A program made the translations under genes and the position numbers. 64,000 nucleotides of DNA, from assembly GCF_007970185.1 (NCBI RefSeq), contig NZ_CP042431.1:4898001-4962000 (forward strand), written 5' to 3'. Below the pieces are notes generated by a model that saw only the letters and a program-made list of their open reading frames with translations, did no database searches and was not told where the DNA came from. Shown piece after piece: positions 28,430 through 37,897 of this stretch (position 1 is its first letter; every line of letters begins with the position of its first letter). The DNA is from Pseudobacter ginsenosidimutans. GTDB taxonomy: Bacteria > Bacteroidota > Bacteroidia > Chitinophagales > Chitinophagaceae.

Positions 28430-31400
28430 ATGCAGACATTGTTAACCGGGAGAATATTGATACTGATTATGTTGCTGGCTTGCTGCCATCTGCATGGATA
28501 TGCACAGCAGAAGCCGGCACCCAGGCCGCTTTCCAATCTCCGGTTTAAAAAGGTCAGTACAAGGCAGCCGCTTATTCAGCTCGATTCCCTCAGTCTTATT
28601 CCCAATACCATCCAGATCCCCGGCGTTCCTGATACTGCCTACACCATCGATTTTATCAATGGCACATTGCGCTGGAAGAGCCGCTTCATTCTTGATAGTC
28701 TATATATCCGCTACCGCGTTTTCCCCACACGCATGAATGCAGTGGTGAACAGGATGGAATACGATTCTGTAATGAACCGTTTTATCGGTCAGGCCTATAC
28801 GCCGAATTTCATGGGCGTTCAGCAGACCGATAATTTCTTCAACTTCGGGAATATCACGTACAACGGTAGTTTCGGAAGAGCCATCTCCTTCGGCAACAGC
28901 CAGGATGCAGTGATCACCAGCAATCTCAACCTGCAGCTCAGCGGTTACCTGGCAGACAGTATCGAGATCGCCGCCGCTATCACAGACAATAATATCCCGA
29001 TACAGCCAGATGGCACAACGCAACAACTCAATGAATTCGACCGCATCTTCCTGCAATTCCGTAAGCCAAACTGGGCGCTCAGTCTCGGCGATATCGATAT
29101 CAGGCAACAACAAAACTATTTCCTCAGTTTCTACAAACGCTTACAGGGGCTTGCATTTGAAGCCACCACGCAGATCGCGCCGGGCGTTACCAATAAAGCC
29201 ATGGTGAGTGGCTCCATCGCCAAGGGTAAGTTCACGCGCGATATCCTGGAGCCGCTGGAAGGTAACCAGGGACCTTACAGGCTCAAAGGCGCCAACAACG
29301 AATTCTTCTTTGTGGTGCTTGCCAATACCGAGCGTGTGTTCATAGACGGGGAGCTGCTGCAGCGCGGCGAAGACCAGGACTATGTGATCAACTACAATAC
29401 GGCTGAAATTACGTTTACCCCACGCCGTATGATCACGAAGGACAAAAGGATACAAGTGGAATTCGAATATGCAGACAGGAATTATCTCAACTCCAATATC
29501 TACCTGTCTGATGAAGTTAACATCAAAGACAAAGTGAAAGTGCGCGTAGGTTTTTTCAACAATGCCGATGCAAAAAGCTCACCCATCAACCAAACCCTCG
29601 ATCCCGCACAGAAACAATTTCTCAATAATCTTGGAGACAGCATCCAGCATGCTTTCTATCCGAATGCTGCGCTGGATACTTTTGCCGCCGGCAAGATCCT
29701 TTACAAGAAAGTGGACACTGTTTACAACGGCGGACAGAACCAGGATACCATCTATATCTATTCCAACAATCCCGATAGCGCCCGCTATTCACTATCCTTT
29801 ATCGATGTAGGCCAGGGCAACGGTAACTATATGCCCGATCTCAATGGCGCCAATGGAAAAGTGTACAAATGGATACAGCCTGTGAACGGACAAAGACAGG
29901 GACGATATGAGCCCGCCGTATTCCTGGTAACGCCCAAGAAACAACAGGTGGTAACGCTGGGCGTAGATTATCTCATGAACAAGAACACCGAAGTGAATAC
30001 CGAAGTGGCGATGAGCAATTACAATGTGAATGCATTTTCGGATAAGGACAAGGAGGATGATAAAGGCTATGCCGCCAAAGCGTCCGTCAGGAATACACTG
30101 CCTTTCAAAGGGAAAAAAGGACTGGCGCTTACTTCCAATGCCGGCTTCGAATACGTGGAGAGCCGCTTCAAACCACTGGAGCGGCTGCGTAATATTGAAT
30201 TTGCCCGCGACTGGGGCCTGCCACTGCAATCGACGCCCGCCAATGAATCCATAATTACAGCTGGACTGTCTCTCACCGATGCAAAAATGAACTCTTTGAA
30301 ATACCTGTTCACCAATTACAACAGGGGCGGGGATTTCACTGGTATCCGTAACAGTATCCTGCAAACGCAGGACATCAAAGGCTGGCGCTTCAACAATGTG
30401 TTCACCATTTCCAATGTGAGCGCCACAGACGCCAAAGGCATTTTCCTCCGGCCTACATTAGATGTTACACGCGTATTCAAGAAACTCAAACATTATTCAC
30501 TCAACCTGAACTATTCTGTTGAGCATACTTCCATCAAAGACAGGAATACCGATTCACTCACCGCGCTCAGTTTTTCATTCACCAATTTCCAGGCCACCAT
30601 CAAATCCGATGAAGGCAAACAGAATCACTGGGGCTTCGTGTATTCCACCCGCACCAACCAGTATCCTGTAGGCAAGGAATTGCAGAAGGCCGATCGCGCC
30701 CAGAACTTCAATCTCTTTGCCGAATTACTGAAAAATGAAAAACACCAGTTCCGCTTTAACGGTACTTACCGCGTACTGGAGATCCTTGACCAGAAGATCA
30801 CTACCCAGGAGGCAGACAAGAGCCTGCTCGGCCGCGCTGAATATCTTTTCAACGAATGGCGTGGAATGCTTACCGGTAGTGTGCTCTATGAAGTTGGTTC
30901 CGGCCAGGAGCAGAAGCGCGATTTCGCCTTCCTGGAGGTGCCCGCCGGTCAGGGTGAATATACCTGGATAGATTATAATGAAGACGGTATCCAGCAACTC
31001 AATGAATTTGAACTGGCCAAATTCCAGGACCAGGCCAAATACATCCGGATTTTCACGCCCACCAATGAATTCATCAAAGCCAATTACAATACTTTCAACT
31101 ATACCGTAGGACTGAACCCGCGCTCCGTTATCGATATGACAAAAGCCAAAGACTTTTCCAAACTCTTGTCTAAACTGAACCTGCAATCCTCCCTGCAGCT
31201 CAACAAGAAGGAGATCGCGCGTGGTGTGGTACAGCTGGATCCTTTCCGTTCTCCACTGAACGATACTTCCCTGATCACCCTGAACTCCGTGCTGGTGAAC
31301 ACATTCTCGTTTAACCGTTACAGTTCCTCCTGGGGCATTGATCTGAATAATTCAAGAAACAACAACAAATCCTTGCTTACCTACGGCTACGAGACCCGCA

Positions 31401-31945
31401 GCCTGGATGAGTGGAGCCTTCGCGGCCGGGTGAACATCACCAAACAATTGCTCTTTGAACTTACAGGCAGAACAGGCATCAACCAGCTTACCACCACCAG
31501 CGCCAAATTCGATAACCGGAATTACAAGATCCTGCAGCGCTCTATGGAGCCTGCTGTGAACTTCATCAACGGCTCCAATTTCCGCTGGCTGGTCGGTTAT
31601 AAATTCATGACCCGCAACAACGAGCAGGGAGCAGGAGAGAAGACTACCTCCAATTCCATCAATACAGACATCAAGTACAATATCCTGCAAAGCACCAGCA
31701 TCAACGGTAAATTCACCTACAACAATATCAACTTCAAATCCACTGAAGATAATCCAAATGTCAATTCGCCTGCGGCTTACATCCTCCTTGACGGACTGCT
31801 ACCAGGCAAGAACTTCCTCTGGAATCTCGATCTCACAAAGCGCCTCAGCAATAACCTGGAGCTGAATATTCAATACGAAGGGCGTAAGCCCGGAACGGCA
31901 AGGGTTGTACATGTTGGGCGCGCGGCGATCAGGGCATTGTTATGA
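28430..31945 (+). CDS. Large outer-membrane beta-barrel protein of unknown function
   Basis: 1171 residues with a signal peptide (LILIMLLACCHLHGYAQ). The N-terminal third contains 'DTAYTIDFINGTLRWK' and, near residue 290, the segment VFIDGELLQRGEDQDYVINY followed by TAEITFTPRRMITKDKRI; comparable DxG-x-L-x-x-G-x-DY segments occur in SprA-like and other large Bacteroidota surface proteins, but the protein is far shorter than SprA. The last ~650 residues are long amphipathic strands with Asn/Ser/Lys turns, as in a large barrel. A -7-like TAATATTG lies 10 bp before the ATG. Role in export or surface organisation is possible, not shown. Confidence 0.75.
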   Translation: MQTLLTGRILILIMLLACCHLHGYAQQKPAPRPLSNLRFKKVSTRQPLIQLDSLSLIPNTIQIPGVPDTAYTIDFINGTLRWKSRFILDSLYIRYRVFPTRMNAVVNRMEYDSVMNRFIGQAYTPNFMGVQQTDNFFNFGNITYNGSFGRAISFGNSQDAVITSNLNLQLSGYLADSIEIAAAITDNNIPIQPDGTTQQLNEFDRIFLQFRKPNWALSLGDIDIRQQQNYFLSFYKRLQGLAFEATTQIAPGVTNKAMVSGSIAKGKFTRDILEPLEGNQGPYRLKGANNEFFFVVLANTERVFIDGELLQRGEDQDYVINYNTAEITFTPRRMITKDKRIQVEFEYADRNYLNSNIYLSDEVNIKDKVKVRVGFFNNADAKSSPINQTLDPAQKQFLNNLGDSIQHAFYPNAALDTFAAGKILYKKVDTVYNGGQNQDTIYIYSNNPDSARYSLSFIDVGQGNGNYMPDLNGANGKVYKWIQPVNGQRQGRYEPAVFLVTPKKQQVVTLGVDYLMNKNTEVNTEVAMSNYNVNAFSDKDKEDDKGYAAKASVRNTLPFKGKKGLALTSNAGFEYVESRFKPLERLRNIEFARDWGLPLQSTPANESIITAGLSLTDAKMNSLKYLFTNYNRGGDFTGIRNSILQTQDIKGWRFNNVFTISNVSATDAKGIFLRPTLDVTRVFKKLKHYSLNLNYSVEHTSIKDRNTDSLTALSFSFTNFQATIKSDEGKQNHWGFVYSTRTNQYPVGKELQKADRAQNFNLFAELLKNEKHQFRFNGTYRVLEILDQKITTQEADKSLLGRAEYLFNEWRGMLTGSVLYEVGSGQEQKRDFAFLEVPAGQGEYTWIDYNEDGIQQLNEFELAKFQDQAKYIRIFTPTNEFIKANYNTFNYTVGLNPRSVIDMTKAKDFSKLLSKLNLQSSLQLNKKEIARGVVQLDPFRSPLNDTSLITLNSVLVNTFSFNRYSSSWGIDLNNSRNNNKSLLTYGYETRSLDEWSLRGRVNITKQLLFELTGRTGINQLTTTSAKFDNRNYKILQRSMEPAVNFINGSNFRWLVGYKFMTRNNEQGAGEKTTSNSINTDIKYNILQSTSINGKFTYNNINFKSTEDNPNVNSPAAYILLDGLLPGKNFLWNLDLTKRLSNNLELNIQYEGRKPGTARVVHVGRAAIRALL

Positions 31946-31995
31946 TCATTGAAAATTATTGTGTAGTTTTCTATTCTAAACACTGCTTTACTGCT

Positions 31996-32394
31996 ATGAT
32001 TCGTGGAATGACCTATTCTTGTTTTGTTATTCTTTTGACAAGCTTTATATCTCCTCAACAGATACACTATAAAAAGCTTGTAAACAATTATCGGTTCTAT
32101 TCTTTGCAGGAGGAGGCAAAGCCTGGTGATTACTTTGTGATCAGGGATTCCATTCACCAGGAGTACTCAGCTGGGAAATTGTTCACTATCTCAAAAGTGA
32201 ATTGGTTGTCCGAAAATCGTATTGATGCCATGCTCAGGTATGTTACCGTCGATTTGAAAGACGGGTTTTATTCACCTGGGGATACGCTGAAGATCGAGTG
32301 TCTTTCTTTCCGGAACGATACATTGACATTACGAGTGAACTTTAAGGATTATGGTTATAGTCCTGAATTGAAATACTTGCGTAAACCGCTCTAA
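31996..32394 (+). CDS. Small exported or membrane-anchored protein, tandem paralogue 1
   Basis: The ATG at 31996 gives a 132-residue protein with a short hydrophobic N-terminus (CFVILLTSFIS). It aligns over its whole length with the next gene, which supports this start over the ATG at 31942 that overlaps the barrel gene's stop. Shared segments are NYRFYSLQEE, KPGDYFVIRDSIH, SKVNWL, VTVDLKDG and FRNDTLTLRVNFKD. No known family recognised. A compact beta domain held at the membrane or periplasm is likely. Confidence 0.72.
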   Translation: MIRGMTYSCFVILLTSFISPQQIHYKKLVNNYRFYSLQEEAKPGDYFVIRDSIHQEYSAGKLFTISKVNWLSENRIDAMLRYVTVDLKDGFYSPGDTLKIECLSFRNDTLTLRVNFKDYGYSPELKYLRKPL

Positions 32395-32406
32395 TTATCG
32401 GCACTA

Positions 32407-32808
32407 ATGATACGTACTCTTTACGTTAGTATTGCCGGGATCTTTCTTTCCGGCTTCTTAGTATTCTACCAGCTATCACCAAAGGCAGTATTGAATCATT
32501 ACAGATTTACCTCGTTAAGGGAAGGTGTGAGACCAGGCAATTATTTTGTGATCAACGACTCTATTCACCGGCAGTATATCGATGACCAATTATTTGCAAT
32601 CTCGAAAGTAGACTGGCTGCCAGGAAATAGTTATAACGCCATTCTCCGATGGATAACAATTGATGTTAGAGACGGTGCTATTTCTCCGGGAGATACAATG
32701 AAAATGGAAATGCTATCTTTTAAGAACGATACCTTAACGCTTCGTGTGGAATTCAAGGACGGACGCTCCTTTTCAGTCAACTATCTCCGCAGTCTACCAG
32801 AAAAATAG
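32407..32808 (+). CDS. Small exported or membrane-anchored protein, tandem paralogue 2
   Basis: 133 residues, starting 12 bp after the stop of its paralogue. The N-terminus is hydrophobic (SIAGIFLSGFLVFY) and may be an uncleaved anchor. Conserved with paralogue 1: HYRFTSLREG, RPGNYFVINDSIH, SKVDWLPG, ITIDVRDG, SPGDTMKMEMLSF and KNDTLTLRVEFKD. Identity is roughly half, so the duplication is local but not recent. Function unknown. Confidence 0.75.
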   Translation: MIRTLYVSIAGIFLSGFLVFYQLSPKAVLNHYRFTSLREGVRPGNYFVINDSIHRQYIDDQLFAISKVDWLPGNSYNAILRWITIDVRDGAISPGDTMKMEMLSFKNDTLTLRVEFKDGRSFSVNYLRSLPEK

Positions 32809-32877
32809 CTCATTGAATTCTGAATGCTTCATTATTACGCGAGTTAACTTTAAACCTGCTGCACATTCAGGTTATAC

Positions 32878-33025
32878 GGGCGAGGGATTGAAGAAATACC
32901 GGCCTCTGAAACGTAAGCAAAGAAGTTTGGCCCTGTACTAATGTTATATCTCTCCAATTACAGCTCAGAAAAAATCCAAAAGCGCTGGTTCGTTTCAGCA
33001 GCCGGTATTTCTTCATCCCGAGCCC
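32878..33025. repeat. MITE-like element with ~35-bp imperfect inverted repeats
   Basis: The left arm 32878-32913 and right arm 32991-33025 are near-perfect reverse complements around a core of GAAGAAATACCGGC, with CTGAAACG further in. Arms are separated by 77 nt, total 148 bp. There is no transposase and I see no clear target-site duplication. It sits directly after the paralogue pair and before a terminator. It could be a small non-autonomous element or a long RNA hairpin. Confidence 0.6.
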
Positions 33026-33036
33026 GCGCCATAAAA

Positions 33037-33068
33037 AAGAGTGTCCCGGCCAAAGCCAGGACACTCTT
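33037..33068. terminator. Bidirectional terminator
   Basis: A 10-bp stem (AAGAGTGTCC with GGACACTCTT) has an inner GGC/GCC pair. The A run on its left serves the minus-strand gene ending at 33089; the T-containing right side serves plus-strand transcripts. Confidence 0.75.
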
Positions 33069-33088
33069 CAATAATTTATTCTCAGGAT

Positions 33089-34066
33089 TTAGCTGAACAG
33101 TCCACCTTTCTTCAGGGTAGATACACCTTCGCCGATCTTGAAACCATTGTGGTATACTTCGATCTTGTAGGCGCCGGTTTTGAAAGCGCTGTTTTGTTTC
33201 CAGGGGAATTCTACGTGTTTCTTTTTGCCGGTCTCGATATCAACAGGCATTTTGAAAGTGTAGAATTTGTCGCCTTCTTCACGGGTAGTGAAGGTGCCGG
33301 AGCCAAGGGCTTCAACAGTTACAGGCTTTCCTTCAGGATCGGTAACGCTTACATAAACTTCAGTGCTTCCTGCCTGAGCAATGCGGTTGTCAACATCGAA
33401 AGCGATAACCAGTTTGTCTACGCGTTTAGCGGTAGTGGTTACTTTTTCACGGCCACCGCTCTTCTCATTGATCGGAGTGATGGAGATGTTGCTTGCATTC
33501 AGCGTGCTGGCGATATCTACTTTCTTGGCCAGTTCGTCTTTAACTGTAGTGGTAGTTGCCAGGTCTGTAGTCAGCTTTTCTTTGTCAGCTGTCAGCGCTG
33601 TTTTTTCAGTAGTCAGTACCTGATTTTCTTGTGTCAGGCGGGCTACTTCAGCTTCCAGGTTATTGATCTTGTCGTTCAGTTCCTGGATCTGGCTTTTCAG
33701 CTCAGTTTTTTCTCTTTCTGTAAGTCTTTCTTTCTTCAGTTTGGAAGCGATAGCGCCTTTCAGTTTGGAGATCTCGCTGTTGCGCTCGCTGAGTTTGCCT
33801 TCCAGTTCATTGTTATGACCAGTGAGGCTGTCCAAGCGGATAACAGCAGCATCGAAACTTTTTTGCAGCTCATTCTTTGAAGAGTCAACTGCTACGTATT
33901 GGGTTTTCAGTTGAGTGATCTGCTGATCTGATTTGTTTTTGTCCCACAGAAAATATCCCCAGGTACCGAGGATGCCTACTGCCAATAAACCGATGATCAG
34001 GTTCTTGGAGTCTTTCTTAGGAGGCTGACTTTGCGGGCTTGCTGATGGATAATTGGTTGTACTCAT
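33089..34066 (-). CDS. Membrane-anchored coiled-coil protein of unknown function
   Basis: 325 residues. A Pro/Ser-rich cytoplasmic start is followed by one membrane helix (NLIIGLLAVGILGTWGYFLW, about residues 22-41). Residues ~48-185 form a long coiled coil with heptads (ERLTEREKTELKSQIQELND, then NNLEAEVARLTQENQVL). The C-terminal ~130 residues are a beta domain (VDKLVIAFDVDNRIAQAGST, then TEVYVSVTDPEGKPV) seen in several Bacteroidota proteins of unknown role. Topology suggests a periplasmic stalk and head. Monocistronic, with a terminator just downstream. Confidence 0.8.
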   Translation of the reverse strand: MSTTNYPSASPQSQPPKKDSKNLIIGLLAVGILGTWGYFLWDKNKSDQQITQLKTQYVAVDSSKNELQKSFDAAVIRLDSLTGHNNELEGKLSERNSEISKLKGAIASKLKKERLTEREKTELKSQIQELNDKINNLEAEVARLTQENQVLTTEKTALTADKEKLTTDLATTTTVKDELAKKVDIASTLNASNISITPINEKSGGREKVTTTAKRVDKLVIAFDVDNRIAQAGSTEVYVSVTDPEGKPVTVEALGSGTFTTREEGDKFYTFKMPVDIETGKKKHVEFPWKQNSAFKTGAYKIEVYHNGFKIGEGVSTLKKGGLFS

Positions 34067-34294
34067 AAATGTGTATGGTTTTCAAAATTTTAAAATATTC
34101 GGTTTGCGCCGTATTCGGGACTTCGATCTCATTTAGTCCAAAACCATGCCAGAAATGTTAAAACAGGGCGGCCGGAAGATGGGAAAAACTGCCGGAATGC
34201 AGTATGGGTGTGGTTTTTCATTGTGAATAATTCCATTCGGGTACGGGTTAATTTTGGTGTAATATTGCGATAATTTTTTAAATTTCATAGCCTC

Positions 34295-35293
34295 ATGTCT
34301 GCGGAGAAAATAATTGGAGACTGGAAAAAGAAGAAATTCAAACCTGTTTACTGGCTGGAGGGGGAGGAAGACTATTTCATTGATCAGGTAATACAATATG
34401 CCGAACATGAGATCCTTACCGAAGCTGAATCAGGTTTCAATCTCATGGTATTTTATGGAAAAGACGCCAGCTGGATAGACATTGTGAATGCCTGTAAAAG
34501 GTATCCCATGTTCTCGGAAAGGCAGGTAGTGATCCTGAAAGAGGCACAACAAATGCGCGATATAGATAAACTCGAATCTTATATCGAACACCCGCTTTCG
34601 TCAACCATCTTTGTTGTTTCCTATAAAGAAAAGAAAGTGGACGGAAGAAGTAAGCTTGCCAAAACCCTCAAGGAAAAAGGTGAGATGCTCACCACGAAAA
34701 AAATGTACGATAACCAGTTGCCCGACTGGACTAACGAGCTCATACAATCGAAGGGACGTTCCATTTCACAAAAAGCGCTGATGCTGCTGGTAGATCATAT
34801 CGGTAATGATCTCAGCCGTATCAACAATGAAATTGATAAAGTACTGGTGAACCTCGGCGAACGCACCAATATCACTGAAGATGATATCGAGAAATATGTT
34901 GGTGTGAGCAAGGAGTACAATCCTTTCGAATTACAAAGCGCCATGGCGGCAAAAGACCTGGCAAAAGCGATGAAGATCATCCAGTATTTTGAAGCAAATC
35001 CCAAAGCAGCTCCCATTCAGCTGATACTCCCAACCCTGTACAATCTTTTCAGCAAGACCTATATGATCTTTGGCCAGCAGGCCAAGGACGACAGAACCGT
35101 TGCTACCAATATTGGAGTGAATCCATTTTTCGTGAAAGATTATATGGCCACTGCACGCAACTACGGCTATCCGGGAGTTGAATCTGCATTGCTTTTGTTG
35201 CACCAGTACAATCTGAAGAGTGTAGGGGTGAACGATAGCGGCACATCAGACGGATCGCTGCTGAAAGAAATGGTGGCTAAGATGATGGTGTAA
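34295..35293 (+). CDS. holA: DNA polymerase III subunit delta
   Basis: Delta opens the sliding clamp within the clamp-loader complex. The 332 residues show the family layout: an N-terminal domain starting IIGDWKKKKFKPVYWLEGEE, then YPMFSERQVVILKEAQ, the middle segment 'LLVDHIGNDLSRINNEIDKV' and the C-terminal collar helices (FELQSAMAAKDLAKAMKII). A TAATATTGC box at about 34259 is a possible -7. Its 3' end overlaps the convergent ribF by 17 bp. Confidence 0.93.
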   Translation: MSAEKIIGDWKKKKFKPVYWLEGEEDYFIDQVIQYAEHEILTEAESGFNLMVFYGKDASWIDIVNACKRYPMFSERQVVILKEAQQMRDIDKLESYIEHPLSSTIFVVSYKEKKVDGRSKLAKTLKEKGEMLTTKKMYDNQLPDWTNELIQSKGRSISQKALMLLVDHIGNDLSRINNEIDKVLVNLGERTNITEDDIEKYVGVSKEYNPFELQSAMAAKDLAKAMKIIQYFEANPKAAPIQLILPTLYNLFSKTYMIFGQQAKDDRTVATNIGVNPFFVKDYMATARNYGYPGVESALLLLHQYNLKSVGVNDSGTSDGSLLKEMVAKMMV

Positions 35294-36215
35294 AGAACCG
35301 GAGCACATTTTCCTTGTCGATGGCCAATTGTTGTTTCAATGCATCGAGGCCATTGAACTTCTGTTCTCCCCGTAGATATTTCTGTACGTACACACGCAGC
35401 ACAGAACCATAGATGTCCTGGTTGAAATCAAAGATATTCACTTCGATCATCCGCTTTGTGCCATCAACAGTTGGCCTGACACCGATATTCATCATGCCCT
35501 GTTTTGTTTCTCCTGATGGCAGTACTACCGTTACGGCATATACGCCGTTGCCCGGCACCAGTTTTTCTTCTGTTGTGAGTTGCAGGTTGGCGGTGGGATA
35601 GCCAAGGGTTCGTCCCAGTTTATTTCCTTCCACCACTTTTCCTTCGAAGAAGAAATCATAACCGAGAAGTGATCTCGCCAGTCCGATATCGCCGCCGAGT
35701 ACGGCTTCGCGGATGCGCGTGGAGCTCACGGTGCTTTCATTGATCACATGCGCAGGGATCTCTTTCAGTTCAAAGCCCAGGCGGGCGCTGTAATCTTCCA
35801 GGAGTTTGTAATCGCCCTTACGGCCTTTGCCAAAGCGATGATCATAGCCGATGATCACAGTATGTGGATGGAATTTCTCGATGAGAAAATGTTCGCAATA
35901 TTCCTCAGGCGTTTGTTGGGAAAAACTTTCCGTGAAGGGAACGATCACCAGGTTATCGATACCATTCCTTTCCAGCAATTCTATTTTTTCTTCGATAGTA
36001 TTGATGAGATATACAGGCGCCTGGCCGGCAGCAACCACCTTGCGGGGGTGGGGGTGGAAAGTGATGATCACGGTCTCACCCTGGATGCGTTCCGCTTCCT
36101 GTTTCAACTGGGTCAGGATCTGCTGGTGTCCGATATGCACCCCGTCAAAGGTTCCGATGGTGACTACTGCATTCCGGAATACCGGCATCTGTTCTGTGGA
36201 ATGGTAAACTTTCAT
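35277..36215 (-). CDS. ribF: Bifunctional riboflavin kinase / FAD synthetase
   Basis: RibF phosphorylates riboflavin to FMN and adenylates FMN to FAD. The N-terminal adenylyltransferase has TIGTFDGVHIGHQQIL and the later 'SSTRIREAVLGGDIGLARSL'. The C-terminal kinase has 'GRTLGYPTANL' and MMNIGVRPTVDGT. The start at 36215 (MKVYHSTEQMPVFRNAV) gives the usual 312 residues; the 35 extra upstream residues to 36320 would run through the purM promoter. No FMN riboswitch is visible. Divergent from purM and convergent with holA. Confidence 0.95.
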   Translation of the reverse strand: MKVYHSTEQMPVFRNAVVTIGTFDGVHIGHQQILTQLKQEAERIQGETVIITFHPHPRKVVAAGQAPVYLINTIEEKIELLERNGIDNLVIVPFTESFSQQTPEEYCEHFLIEKFHPHTVIIGYDHRFGKGRKGDYKLLEDYSARLGFELKEIPAHVINESTVSSTRIREAVLGGDIGLARSLLGYDFFFEGKVVEGNKLGRTLGYPTANLQLTTEEKLVPGNGVYAVTVVLPSGETKQGMMNIGVRPTVDGTKRMIEVNIFDFNQDIYGSVLRVYVQKYLRGEQKFNGLDALKQQLAIDKENVLRFFTPSS

Positions 36216-36305
36216 ATTGCGCTGCGAATTTACAGAGGGCCGGCTAAATAGAAGTGAGTTTAAGCCGATAGTTCTGTTTTTGTAGTTTTTATTCCCCCAA
36301 CTTTG

Positions 36306-36313
36306 TAGCTTTG
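36306..36313 (+). promoter_or_regulatory. -7 promoter box of purM, leaderless arrangement
   Basis: TAGCTTTG matches TAnnTTTG exactly and is followed by CGGCC and then the purM ATG at 36319. With initiation about 7 nt after the box, the mRNA would begin at or near the start codon. A TTTG at 36279-36282 is slightly too far (23-nt spacer) to be an ideal -33. Confidence 0.55.
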
Positions 36314-36318
36314 CGGCC

Positions 36319-37503
36319 ATGAGTTTATATTCAAAACGTGGTGTTTCCGCTCAAAAGGAAGAAGTACATAAGGCAACGGAAAAATTAGACAAAGGACTGT
36401 ATCCATTCGCTTTTTGCAAGATCTACCCTGATTTTCTCACCGGCGACAGCCAGTGGGTGAACCTCATGCACGCCGACGGGGCCGGAACAAAGAGTATCCT
36501 GGCCTATCTCTACTGGAAAGAGACCGGCGACCTCTCCGTCTGGAAAGGCATTGCACAGGACGCCATCGTAATGAACCTGGACGACCTCCTCTGTGTGGGC
36601 ATCCATGATAATCTCCTCTTTTCTTCCACTATCGACCGTAACAAGAAACTGGTGCCCGGCGAGATCCTGGAAACCGTGATCAACGGCTCGCAGGAGATCT
36701 TCGATGAGCTGAAAAAGTTCGGCGTGAATATCCAGTACCTGGGAGGTGAGACCGCAGACGTAGGCGATGTGGTGCGCACCATTGCTGTGAACGGCACGAT
36801 GGCTGCCCGCTGGCCCAAAGACAAACTGGTGACCAACGAAAAAATCCAGGCTGGCGACGTTATCGTAGGTTTTGCCAGTTACGGCCAGACCAGGTATGAA
36901 GACGCCTATAATAGTGGTATCGGGAGCAACGGCCTTACCAGCGCCCGCCACGATATGCTGAACAAGTTCTACGCAAAACAATACCCTGAATCATTCGAGC
37001 CCGGCCTCAGCGATGAGGTGGTGTACATCGGTCCATATAAAATGACCGATCCTGTGCCTGGTAATCAGCCCGGACTGCCTGCAGACCTGAATATCGGCAA
37101 ACTGCTGCTCAGTCCTACGCGTACCTATGCACCTTTGCTGAAAGCGCTGATCGGGGAGCATTTCGATGCTATCCACGGCCTGATCCACTGCAGTGGCGGC
37201 GGTCAGACCAAGTGCATGAAATACCTGCCCGGGGATTTCCGCATTATCAAGGACAATCTCTTTGAGGCTCCGGTGATCTTCCAGCTGATCCAGAAAGCAT
37301 CCGGGAGCGATCTCCGCGAAATGTACCAGGTTTTCAACATGGGCCACCGCCTGGAGGTATTTACCACCCCGGAAAAGGCAGAAGCTATGATAGAGGTCGG
37401 CAGACAACTCGGAATCGAAGGAAAAATTGTGGGAAGGGTGGAAAAAGCACCTGCGAAAGAGCTGATTCTCGATGTGAACGGGGAGAAAATCTATTTCAAA
37501 TAG
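36319..37503 (+). CDS. purM: Phosphoribosylformylglycinamidine cyclo-ligase (AIR synthase)
   Basis: This enzyme makes aminoimidazole ribotide from FGAM with ATP in purine synthesis. Signatures are the N-terminal YSKRGVS, HADGAGTKS, DAIVMNLDDLLCVG, QYLGGETADVGD and the C-terminal 'HCSGGGQTKCMKYLPG' and NMGHRLEVF. At 394 residues it is longer than the ~345-residue E. coli enzyme, as in the long form common to Bacteroidota. It is preceded by a leaderless-type promoter and appears monocistronic. Confidence 0.92.
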   Translation: MSLYSKRGVSAQKEEVHKATEKLDKGLYPFAFCKIYPDFLTGDSQWVNLMHADGAGTKSILAYLYWKETGDLSVWKGIAQDAIVMNLDDLLCVGIHDNLLFSSTIDRNKKLVPGEILETVINGSQEIFDELKKFGVNIQYLGGETADVGDVVRTIAVNGTMAARWPKDKLVTNEKIQAGDVIVGFASYGQTRYEDAYNSGIGSNGLTSARHDMLNKFYAKQYPESFEPGLSDEVVYIGPYKMTDPVPGNQPGLPADLNIGKLLLSPTRTYAPLLKALIGEHFDAIHGLIHCSGGGQTKCMKYLPGDFRIIKDNLFEAPVIFQLIQKASGSDLREMYQVFNMGHRLEVFTTPEKAEAMIEVGRQLGIEGKIVGRVEKAPAKELILDVNGEKIYFK

Positions 37504-37550
37504 TATATTTAAGCAATTCATCCTGAACGTGCTGACACTTTAGATATTGC

Positions 37551-37577
37551 TGTTAAATTGATTTTAACATTTTTTTA
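37551..37577 (+). terminator. AT-rich hairpin terminator after purM
   Basis: A perfect 7-bp stem (TGTTAAA with TTTAACA) around TTGAT is followed by seven or more T. The stem is weak, but the T run is long. Confidence 0.5.
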
Positions 37578-37897
37578 ATGTGTTTCCGGTAGGTACAATG
37601 TCTTTCACGCGCGTCTTAAGGATAGTCAATGCGGGTGCAGGTTACAGAGTTTGGACACGTGGAATATTATTTGTATTTTCTGTTTTGATAGCAATATCCA
37701 TTTTTGTTTTGCCCCGGAATTATCCACAGGGCTATGACATATCGGTTTTGCTTTTTATTTTTGCAGACGGTACTGGACGGGATCAGGCATCTTAACAGCC
37801 TGTTTGCAGGAGTTTTGCAACTTCCCCTAAACAATCGTAGTCTAATTCATGTTGATACTGTACCCGATTACAGACCAGTAATACTTTATACACAGAT
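37578..37897. other. Upstream region of rpoD with candidate -7 box
   Basis: The 320 bp before rpoD hold no convincing gene; short ORFs here are Leu/Phe-rich readings of AT-rich DNA. TATTTTTG at 37756-37763 matches TAnnTTTG and would give a leader of about 130 nt. No matching -33 was found at the normal distance. Confidence 0.4.

Noticed and set aside
33089-33880. Long plus-strand ORF opposite the coiled-coil gene
   Set aside because: Its Phe/Ser/Cys-rich sequence is the antisense shadow of the Lys/Glu-rich coiled coil on the minus strand.
37580-37795. 71-residue ORF upstream of rpoD
   Set aside because: Low-complexity reading of AT-rich DNA; partly hydrophobic but with no start context, and it overlaps promoter-like boxes.
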